The notes below the pieces were generated by a model, which was not told the DNA's origin, searched no databases, and saw only the letters and a list, made by a program, of their open reading frames with translations. This document shows positions 34,897 through 41,534 of a stretch of 41,534 bases of DNA, piece after piece; the first letter of the stretch is position 1; each line of letters starts with the position of its first letter. The DNA is from an uncultured Sphingomonadales bacterium (GTDB lineage Bacteria > Pseudomonadota > Alphaproteobacteria > Sphingomonadales > Sphingomonadaceae): assembly GCA_903858875.1 (NCBI GenBank), contig CAIOKP010000133.1:1-41534 (forward strand), in the 5' to 3' direction. Made by a program: the position numbers and the translations under genes.

Positions 34897-35970
34897 TCAC
34901 CGCAGCTTCAACGTCGACAGGCCGATCAACGCCAGCACAATCGACACAATCCAGAACCGGATAACCACCGTGGGTTCGGCCCAGCCCTTTTGTTCGAAAT
35001 GGTGGTGAATGGGCGCCATGCGAAACACCCGTTTGCCGGTCCGCTTATAGAAAAACACCTGGATAATGACCGAGGCCGCTTCCATCACAAACAACCCGCC
35101 GACAATCGCCAGCACGATTTCATGATGCGCCGCCACCGCAATCGCCCCCAGCGCGCCGCCCAGGGCGAGGCTGCCTGTATCCCCCATGAACACCGCGGCC
35201 GGCGGCGCGTTGAACCACAAAAAGCCAAGCCCCGCCCCCATGATCGCCGCACATAGAATGGCGAGGTCGCCCGCGCCCTGCACATGCGGAATGCCCAGAT
35301 AATGTGCATAATCAACGCGCCCATCGACATAGGCGATGATCGCAAAGGCACCTGCAGCGATGATCACCGGCATAGTCGCGAGGCCGTCCAGCCCATCGGT
35401 CAGGTTGACCGCATTGCCCGCCCCCACAATCACAAAGGCGGCAAACAGAAAATAAAACGGCCCGAGCGGAATGTAGATATGGCTGAAAAACGGCACATAA
35501 AGGTTGGTCGAGCCGATATGCGCGACCATGATCCACGACGCGACGCCCGCCACCGCGAATTCGGCGATCAGGCGCGCCCGGCTGGATACGCCTTTGGTCG
35601 ACCGCTTGGTCACCTTGTCATAATCGTCAAGGAAACCGATCACCCCAAAGCCGACCGTCACCGCGATACACGCCCAAACCAGCGGGTTGGCCAAATCCAT
35701 CCACAGCACGATGGAGCCCAACAGCGCGATCAGCATCATCAGCCCGCCCATCGTCGGCGTGCCCCGCTTGGCCAAATGGGACTTTGGCCCATCCTCGCGG
35801 ATCGGCTGCCCCTTGCCCTGCCGCGATCGCAGCATGTCGATAAAGCGCGGCCCGATCACCAAGGCAATCAGCAACGCCGTCGCCAGCGCCGCCCCGGCAC
35901 GGAACGTCTGGTATCGGATGAGATTGGTCACACCCGGAAAATGAAACCATTGGGCAAGCAGGTACAGCAT
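34897..35970 (-). CDS. mraY: phospho-N-acetylmuramoyl-pentapeptide-transferase
   Basis: MraY transfers phospho-MurNAc-pentapeptide to undecaprenyl phosphate, making lipid I. The 357-residue protein has about ten membrane helices. Family motifs: [44 protein letters not shown] with the catalytic aspartates, [28 protein letters not shown], and [24 protein letters not shown]. The start at 35970 has GGAG upstream and lies 17 bases after the murF stop, one of only two non-overlapping junctions before ftsA. Confidence 0.98.
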   Translation of the reverse strand: MLYLLAQWFHFPGVTNLIRYQTFRAGAALATALLIALVIGPRFIDMLRSRQGKGQPIREDGPKSHLAKRGTPTMGGLMMLIALLGSIVLWMDLANPLVWACIAVTVGFGVIGFLDDYDKVTKRSTKGVSSRARLIAEFAVAGVASWIMVAHIGSTNLYVPFFSHIYIPLGPFYFLFAAFVIVGAGNAVNLTDGLDGLATMPVIIAAGAFAIIAYVDGRVDYAHYLGIPHVQGAGDLAILCAAIMGAGLGFLWFNAPPAAVFMGDTGSLALGGALGAIAVAAHHEIVLAIVGGLFVMEAASVIIQVFFYKRTGKRVFRMAPIHHHFEQKGWAEPTVVIRFWIVSIVLALIGLSTLKLR

Positions 35971-35987
35971 TGACGCTCCGCAACCGT

Positions 35988-37451
35988 CTATTTGCCGGCC
36001 AGGGTTGCGACCAACGCGCCGAGCCCCACCGAATTCGACCCCTTGATAAGGATCGCATCACCACCGATCAGACCGAAATCCGCCAGCGCAACACGCGCCT
36101 CATCCACATTGGCGCAATGGGCGAAGGCCAGCCCCTTGCCAAGCGAAGAATTGCGTGATTTCCCCAACTCCTCGGCCAGCGCGACCATTTCCGGGCCGAC
36201 CAGCAGCGCAAAATCAACGCCAGCCTCGACAATCGGTTCCACCAGCGCGGCATGCAGTCCGGGCGCGAAATCGCCCAATTCCTTCATCGACCCCAACACC
36301 GCGATCCGCCGCTGCGCCGGGCTATGGCCCAGAACAGCCAAAGTAGACCGCATCGAGGCCGGATTGGCATTATAACTTTCATCGATCAACAGCGCCTTGC
36401 CGCCATCGGGCGTGATAATGTCGATCCTTGCGCCGCGCCCGGCCATGCCCTGCATTTCGGCCAAGGCCAGCCCCGCCGCGCCCAGGTCGCCGCCCACCGC
36501 GCGCACCGCCGCCATCACGGCCAACGAATTGATCACCCAATGCTCACCAGGCGCGGCCACCGTATAGCACAGCCGCGCATCGCCCAGATCGGCGGTAATC
36601 AACGTCCCGCCCAACATTCCGGGCAAAGCATCGAGCAACCGCACATCGGCATGGGCCGCCCGGCCAAACGAGACCACCTTGGCCCCACGCGCCACAGCCG
36701 CATCGCGCAAGGCGGCAAAATATTCGCTATCGGCTGGGATCACCGCGGTGCCCCCCGCTTGCAAACCTGCGAAAATCTCCGCCTTGGCCGCGGCGATCGC
36801 CGCCTCCGACCCCAGGTTTTCGATATGCGCCGGCGCGATATTGGTGATCACCGCGACATGCGGCCGAACCTGTGTGGTTAGCCCGGCGATCTCGCCCGCG
36901 TGGTTCATCCCCATTTCGAAGATGCCGTATTTCGTCCGCACCGGCATCCGCGCCAGGCTCAGCGGCACCCCAACGTGGTTGTTATAGCTTTTCACCGAGC
37001 GATGTGCCCGGCCAAGGCTGGAACGGTCCAAGGCGGCAAAGATCGCTTCTTTGACGCTGGTTTTGCCGACAGATCCGGTCACGCCGATGATCCGCGTCGT
37101 GGGCAATACCCGGTCGCGCGCCGCGCGGGCCAAGGCCTGCAACGCGGCAAAACTGTCTTTGACCAGCACATGCGGCTGATCAATCGGCCGCTCGACGATG
37201 GCGGCGGTCGCGCCATGATCAAACGCGGTGGCGATGAATTTGTGCCCATCCATCGCCTCGCCGCGCATGGCGACAAACAGCCCGCCCTCGACAATCTCGC
37301 GCGAATCGGTGGCGACATTGGAAATCAGGAAGTCGCCAGAGGCCACCCCGCCGGTTGCCGCCGCAATCTCTGCGGCGCTCCACAGCGCGCGGGGCAGGTT
37401 GTCTTCTGCCACCGCCGGCCAATCCATGATCCGCGCTCTTACCACCATCAT
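35988..37451 (-). CDS. murF: UDP-MurNAc-tripeptide--D-alanyl-D-alanine ligase
   Basis: MurF adds D-Ala-D-Ala to complete the UDP-MurNAc-pentapeptide. The 487-residue ligase has an N-terminal domain with [26 protein letters not shown], the P-loop [36 protein letters not shown] and [34 protein letters not shown], and VLGSMKELG. The start at 37451 overlaps the murE stop as ATGA and is followed by a second ATG; the track start is six codons earlier. The product lies before MraY in both order and pathway. Confidence 0.97.
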   Translation of the reverse strand: MMVVRARIMDWPAVAEDNLPRALWSAAEIAAATGGVASGDFLISNVATDSREIVEGGLFVAMRGEAMDGHKFIATAFDHGATAAIVERPIDQPHVLVKDSFAALQALARAARDRVLPTTRIIGVTGSVGKTSVKEAIFAALDRSSLGRAHRSVKSYNNHVGVPLSLARMPVRTKYGIFEMGMNHAGEIAGLTTQVRPHVAVITNIAPAHIENLGSEAAIAAAKAEIFAGLQAGGTAVIPADSEYFAALRDAAVARGAKVVSFGRAAHADVRLLDALPGMLGGTLITADLGDARLCYTVAAPGEHWVINSLAVMAAVRAVGGDLGAAGLALAEMQGMAGRGARIDIITPDGGKALLIDESYNANPASMRSTLAVLGHSPAQRRIAVLGSMKELGDFAPGLHAALVEPIVEAGVDFALLVGPEMVALAEELGKSRNSSLGKGLAFAHCANVDEARVALADFGLIGGDAILIKGSNSVGLGALVATLAGK

Positions 37452-38920
37452 GCCTTCTCCCCGGCGCATTCCCGCGCAACCGCCACGTCGTCGAATGGCA
37501 AAACCCGCACATCGGCCCCGCGACCAATGATCTGTCCCTGTTCATGCCCCTTGCCGGCAATCAGCACGATATCGCTGGCGCCCGCCATCCGCATGGCCTC
37601 GGCAATGGCGGCACGGCGGTCGCCGATCTCGACAACATCGGCTGTGCCCTCGCCCATGCCGGCGCGGATCGCGGCGCGAATGGTGGCGGGATCTTCGCCG
37701 CGCGGATTGTCGTCGGTGACAATCGCAATGTCGGCCTGCGTGGCGGCAATCCGGCCCATTTCCGGCCGCTTGCCAGCGTCACGATCGCCGCCTGCGCCAA
37801 ACACCACGATCAGGCGCCCCGCACAATGCGGTCGCAACGCGGCTATCGCGGCGGCCAGCGCATCGGGCGTATGGGCGTAATCGACATAGGCCGGCGCGCC
37901 AGCACGATTAAGCCCGGCCCGTTCCAACCGCCCCCGCACCGGCGCAAGGCGCGACAGGCCGTCGAACACCTGTGCCGCCGTCAACCCACTCGCCAGTCCC
38001 AGCCCGGCCGATACCAGCGCATTAGCGGCCTGATAGGCCCCGATCAGCGGCAGCTTGACCGAGTGAACCCTGCCCTCATGCTCGACGGTCAACACCTGCC
38101 CCAACTGGCCCGGTTCGCGCGACAGCAACCGCAGCGTCTCGCCGCCAACGCCCACCGACATCAACCGCAAGCCGCGCGCCCGAATATGCGCCGCCGCCCG
38201 ATCCGACCATTCATCATCGGCCCACACCACGCCCGCGCCGCCATCCTCGACCACTTCGTCGAACAGTCGCATCTTGGCAGCGAAATAGTCCTCCATCGTC
38301 GCGTGGTAATAGAGGTGGTCGCGCGACAGGTTGGTGAAGGCCCCCGCCATCACCCGCAACCCTTCGTTGCGATATTGCGACAGGCCATGCGACGATGCCT
38401 CATAGGCGACATGGGTCACCCCTTCCCGCGCGAGGCCCGACATATTGGCCAGAAACGTCACGATATCGGGCGTTGTCAGGCCGGTATAGGTCGTCTCATC
38501 CGGCGTGGTGACGCCCAGCGTGCCGATGCTGGCGGCGCGATGCCCGGCCATGCGCCAGATCTGGCGGACCATTTCGACGGTGCTGGTTTTGCCATTGGTG
38601 CCGGTGACCGCGACAATGGTGTCGGACACCGGGGCGTAAAATTGTGACGCGATGCGCGCAAAGGCGCGGCGCGGGTTGGCGTCGGCAATATGAATAGCAC
38701 CCGCCACCTGCGCCTCTGGCCGGGCGACCACGGCCACGGCGCCCGCCGCGACCGCCGCAGGGATAAAATCCTCGCCATTGACCGCCGCGCCGCCAAACGC
38801 GCCAAATACATTGCCCGCCGCAACCTTGCGATTATCGATGGCAAAGCCGGTGACGTTGATCCCGCCAGCGCCAACGGGCAAGGCAACCCCGGCGCGGTCA
38901 AGCAACGTTTCCAGCTTCAT
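37448..38920 (-). CDS. murE: UDP-MurNAc-L-Ala-D-Glu--meso-diaminopimelate ligase
   Basis: MurE adds the third residue of the stem peptide. The 490-residue protein has VTGFAIDNRKVAAGNVFGAFGG, the P-loop VAVTGTNGKTSTVEMVRQIW, TTPD, AYEASSHGLSQYR, NLSRDHLYYHATMEDYFAAK, YVDYAHTPDALAAAI and DNPRGEDP. The DNPR motif is the diaminopimelate-specificity signature, so the peptidoglycan is the usual DAP type. The start overlaps the ftsI stop and the stop overlaps murF, both as ATGA. Confidence 0.98.
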   Translation of the reverse strand: MKLETLLDRAGVALPVGAGGINVTGFAIDNRKVAAGNVFGAFGGAAVNGEDFIPAAVAAGAVAVVARPEAQVAGAIHIADANPRRAFARIASQFYAPVSDTIVAVTGTNGKTSTVEMVRQIWRMAGHRAASIGTLGVTTPDETTYTGLTTPDIVTFLANMSGLAREGVTHVAYEASSHGLSQYRNEGLRVMAGAFTNLSRDHLYYHATMEDYFAAKMRLFDEVVEDGGAGVVWADDEWSDRAAAHIRARGLRLMSVGVGGETLRLLSREPGQLGQVLTVEHEGRVHSVKLPLIGAYQAANALVSAGLGLASGLTAAQVFDGLSRLAPVRGRLERAGLNRAGAPAYVDYAHTPDALAAAIAALRPHCAGRLIVVFGAGGDRDAGKRPEMGRIAATQADIAIVTDDNPRGEDPATIRAAIRAGMGEGTADVVEIGDRRAAIAEAMRMAGASDIVLIAGKGHEQGQIIGRGADVRVLPFDDVAVARECAGEKA

Positions 38921-40701
38921 TCACCATCTCCATTGGCAATCAGCGGCGAAATGTCGGTGATGTCGATATCGCGTGTGGCATCCGGCATGATGCCCAGCAA
39001 GGGGCCAATGCGCGGTATAACGCGCCCAACGACCGGCGCGGCGTTCCATGCGGCGGTACGCTGGAAACTGGTTGCGGCATTGGCCTTGGGTTGATCGAGC
39101 GTGGCGATCACCACATAGCGCGGGTGATCCATCGGGAATGCGGCGGCAAAGGTCGTCACCACTTGATCGCGGTGATAGCCACCACGGTCACCGCGCTCGG
39201 CGGTGCCGGTCTTGCCGCCGATGCGAAAGCCCGGCGCATCGGCGTGGCGCCCGGTACCAACCTCGACGATGGAGCGCAGCAATTGGCGCATCCGGGCGCT
39301 GGTCGATGCCTGCCAGACGCGACGGCCGGCGGGGGCGCGGCCCGGCTCGATCTTTTGCAACGTCGCCGGGCGCCAAATCCCGCCATTGACCAGCGCAGCA
39401 TAGGCCGACGCCAGATGCAACGGCGTGATCGAGAAGCCATGCCCATAGGCGGCGGTAATCGTCGTCACCCGCGACCACACGCCGTGGCTGTCGCCATGCG
39501 GCCAGCCGGGGCGGCCACGCGCCGGCAATTCGATATAGGGGCGCTCGGCAAAGCCCAGCGCTTGTAACGTCGGCTGCATCCGCGCCGCGCCCAATTGATC
39601 GCCAACCTGCGCCAACACGATGTTCGACGAATGGATCAATGCCTCGACAATATTGAGGCTCGCACCGAAACGTTCGTGATCGTGGACCGTAATGCCCGCG
39701 ATTTCCAACGGTTTGTCCGATGGATAGCGTCGCGCCAGATTGGTAATGACGCCGGAGTCGATGGCGGTGGCCACGGTAATCGGCTTCATCACGCTGCCCA
39801 GCTCATAGGTCTGATTGGTGGCGCGGTTAAAGATGTTGGCCTGTTTGGTCGGGTCGGCGCTGTCCGAGATATCCTCTGGCCGCAACGCGTTGGGGTTGAA
39901 CGAGGGCAACGAGGCCAACGCCAGCACTTCGCCGGTATCGACATCCATCACGATGCCCGCCGCGCCCTTGGCCTGCGCGCGGTTCATGCCCCAGGCCAGC
40001 CCGTCTTCCAGCGCGCCCTGCACCCGCGCGTCAATCGACAGCACGGCAGGGGTGGAACGGGTTTCGCGCGTGGTCAACTGCTTGTCGAACACCGCCTCCA
40101 TCCCGACCTGGCCGTGACCGAGCGAGTCAACATAACCCAACACGTGGGCGGCCATCGTCCCTTGCGGATAATACCGCTCGTTTTCCCGCGGGAATTCCAG
40201 CGCCGGCTCACCCAGCGCATGGATGCGGTTGGCATCCTCGGGCAAAATGCGGCGGTGCAAATACCCCGCCTTGCCCGAGGCGAGCCGCGTGGTGAGCTCT
40301 GCGACATCTTCCTCAGGGAAAATGCGGACCAGCGCGGCGGCGACTTCGGCTGGGCTGTGGACCAACGGCGCGCCATCGCCCATCGCATGCGGGTTGAACC
40401 ACAAGGAATAGGCCGGAAACGCACGCGCCAACGGCACGCCATTACGGTCGAGAATATCGCCACGATCGGGTATCAACGCGCCATCGAGATCCGCGCCAGG
40501 CCGCGCCGGATCGGACAGGCCAAGGTGCACAATCCGCACCATCGCCATCGCCAGCACCAGCGTGAAAATCAACAGAACCCATAGCGCGCGAAACTTTGCC
40601 TGCGCCAGCGCGTGGGCGCGCACATGTACCAACCCCGGGCGACCAGACGAGACTACCGCATTGACCTTGGCCGCCCCCATCGCGGCCATCAGCGGGTTCA
40701 T
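38917..40701 (-). CDS. ftsI: septal peptidoglycan transpeptidase FtsI (PBP3)
   Basis: FtsI crosslinks septal peptidoglycan. The 594-residue class B penicillin-binding protein has a cytoplasmic N-terminus, one membrane helix at about 37-60 (FRALWVLLIFTLVLAMAMVRIVHLG), the pedestal domain with RGDILDRNGVPLA, and the transpeptidase with SVMK at S303, SSN at 358-360 and KTGT at 497-500. The start overlaps the ftsL stop (ATGA) and the stop overlaps murE (ATGA). Length is normal for the family. Confidence 0.97.
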   Translation of the reverse strand: MNPLMAAMGAAKVNAVVSSGRPGLVHVRAHALAQAKFRALWVLLIFTLVLAMAMVRIVHLGLSDPARPGADLDGALIPDRGDILDRNGVPLARAFPAYSLWFNPHAMGDGAPLVHSPAEVAAALVRIFPEEDVAELTTRLASGKAGYLHRRILPEDANRIHALGEPALEFPRENERYYPQGTMAAHVLGYVDSLGHGQVGMEAVFDKQLTTRETRSTPAVLSIDARVQGALEDGLAWGMNRAQAKGAAGIVMDVDTGEVLALASLPSFNPNALRPEDISDSADPTKQANIFNRATNQTYELGSVMKPITVATAIDSGVITNLARRYPSDKPLEIAGITVHDHERFGASLNIVEALIHSSNIVLAQVGDQLGAARMQPTLQALGFAERPYIELPARGRPGWPHGDSHGVWSRVTTITAAYGHGFSITPLHLASAYAALVNGGIWRPATLQKIEPGRAPAGRRVWQASTSARMRQLLRSIVEVGTGRHADAPGFRIGGKTGTAERGDRGGYHRDQVVTTFAAAFPMDHPRYVVIATLDQPKANAATSFQRTAAWNAAPVVGRVIPRIGPLLGIMPDATRDIDITDISPLIANGDGE

Positions 40702-41210
40702 TCACGTGCCTCCGCCGGGCCGACATGCGCCAGATGATCGCTCAAATCGCGGGCTTTCAGCGGCTTGTGCGCGGTGTCCGTTGCCCCGGCGGCGTGCAGA
40801 TGCGCCGCAAAAGGCCCAGCGAGCGGCGTGACGATCGCCGGCATGGCCCTGATCCCGGTTTCCCCGGTATCGGCGGCAGCAACGCGGATCGGCGACGGCG
40901 CATCAGGCGACGGCGCCTTGCCAAGCAACGCCAATTGGCGCTCGTTTTCCAGATATTGCCCGGCGGTCGGCGCCTGATAGCCGAAATCGACGTCGTTGAA
41001 CGCCTCCAACTGCTGTTGGCTGGCGCGGGTTTCGAATTCGGTTTCGAGAAACATTTTTTCCTGTTTCAACGAAACGATCTGCCGCTCGGCCAACCGCACC
41101 TGGCTCTTCACCGCGTTGACACGAAAGGTCAGCGCCAAAGTCAGCGCTATGCAAATCGTCAGCGCCATGCCCCAACCGATAGTGTTCAAACGGTCACGCG
41201 TCAGGTTCAT
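40698..41210 (-). CDS. ftsL: cell division protein FtsL-like
   Basis: This is a 170-residue bitopic protein between rsmH and ftsI, the position of ftsL. It has a short cytoplasmic start, a membrane helix ([24 protein letters not shown], about residues 11-34) and a coiled-coil ([38 protein letters not shown]), then the [21 protein letters not shown] segment. The C-terminal 75 residues are an Ala/Pro-rich tail beyond the typical FtsL length. FtsL pairs with FtsB and FtsQ to activate FtsW-FtsI. The ATG at 41210 overlaps the rsmH stop (ATGA); the track start is four codons earlier. Assignment rests on position and topology because FtsL is poorly conserved. Confidence 0.88.
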   Translation of the reverse strand: MNLTRDRLNTIGWGMALTICIALTLALTFRVNAVKSQVRLAERQIVSLKQEKMFLETEFETRASQQQLEAFNDVDFGYQAPTAGQYLENERQLALLGKAPSPDAPSPIRVAAADTGETGIRAMPAIVTPLAGPFAAHLHAAGATDTAHKPLKARDLSDHLAHVGPAEARE

Positions 41211-41534
41211 GCGGCCCTCCATGTGCGGGCGGGGGTGGTGGTGCGTGTCGCATATCGCAGCGTTGCGGAGCGGGAGCGGGGGTTGCGGGCGATTTCGGCA
41301 TCCGACGGGCGGATCGCTTTGGAAATCGCGGTGAAAAACGCAGGCGTTGCCTCGGCGGCGACCGGAATATAGCGCGACGTCGCGGCCTTGACGCCGCTGG
41401 CATCCTTCATGAACTGCTTGACGATGCGGTCTTCGAGGCTGTGGAACGTGACCACCGCCAAGCGGCCTTCGGGGGCGAGCAGCGCCTCTGCGGCGGACAG
41501 CATCGCTTCCAATTCGCCCAATTCGTCGTTGATA
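41207..41534 (-). CDS. rsmH: 16S rRNA (cytosine-1402 N4) methyltransferase, C-terminal part
   Basis: Only the last 108 or so residues are in the window; the 5' part is outside. [42 protein letters not shown] is the diagnostic RsmH (MraW) C-terminal region, and [15 protein letters not shown] is its conserved terminal segment. RsmH methylates C1402 in the ribosomal P site with SAM. The track ATG at 41521 is internal. As usual it precedes ftsL, with an ATGA overlap; mraZ would be expected further upstream, outside the window. Confidence 0.95.
   Translation of the reverse strand, partial: INDELGELEAMLSAAEALLAPEGRLAVVTFHSLEDRIVKQFMKDASGVKAATSRYIPVAAEATPAFFTAISKAIRPSDAEIARNPRSRSATLRYATRTTTPARTWRAA

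Overview
The window looks like a chromosomal segment from an alphaproteobacterium of the sphingomonad group (order Sphingomonadales). The evidence is the high G+C content, the gene order of the dcw cluster, an FtsA with the sphingomonad-like sequence around its phosphate loops, the sulfite-reduction operon with DUF2849 and DUF934 genes, and a Pro-rich hypothetical protein of a type I recall from sphingomonads. The genus cannot be fixed from the sequence alone. I see no insertion sequence, prophage, integrase or CRISPR array, and no gene-free stretch longer than about 210 bases. The long opposite-strand ORFs in the track are G+C-driven shadows.

Left part (1-6960, all minus strand): queF (preQ1 synthase), ppk (polyphosphate kinase), ppx (exopolyphosphatase), an LpxH-like metallophosphoesterase, a GT4 glycosyltransferase, and the 5' part of an oligosaccharide flippase that leaves the window. 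The ppk-ppx pair and the phosphoesterase-glycosyltransferase pair are tightly coupled. The last three genes suggest an envelope glycolipid or polysaccharide function.

Middle part, plus strand (7167-14908): a secreted or membrane-anchored hypothetical protein, then a sulfur block: sseA (sulfurtransferase), metC (cystathionine beta-lyase) and the operon cobA - DUF2849 - cysI - DUF934 - cysH. CobA makes the siroheme precursor, CysH reduces activated sulfate to sulfite, and CysI reduces sulfite to sulfide. No flavoprotein CysJ is present here. An imperfect palindrome overlapping the metC stop codon is a good candidate operator for this operon.

Middle part, minus strand (14945-23771): an SDR-family oxidoreductase, proB, obgE, tRNA-Ala(CGC), a Pro-rich lipoprotein, a BI-1/TMBIM membrane protein, proC, a YbjN-domain protein and a TPR/SPOR-domain protein next to ftsZ. 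Several hairpins lie between these genes. Two are good intrinsic terminators, and two share a 17-base repeated core.

Right part (23825-41534, minus strand): a complete-looking dcw cluster in transcription order rsmH (partial), ftsL, ftsI, murE, murF, mraY, murD, ftsW, murG, murC, murB, ddl, ftsQ, ftsA, ftsZ. It codes for lipid II synthesis and the septal machinery. Nearly all junctions overlap by one to four bases; only ftsZ has a real leader of its own. That leader is A+T-richer and carries two GANTC methylation sites three bases apart and a DnaA-box-like site, which suggests cell-cycle control of ftsZ. The window is mostly conserved housekeeping sequence. I found no clearly new system; the most interesting items are regulatory or small-scale.
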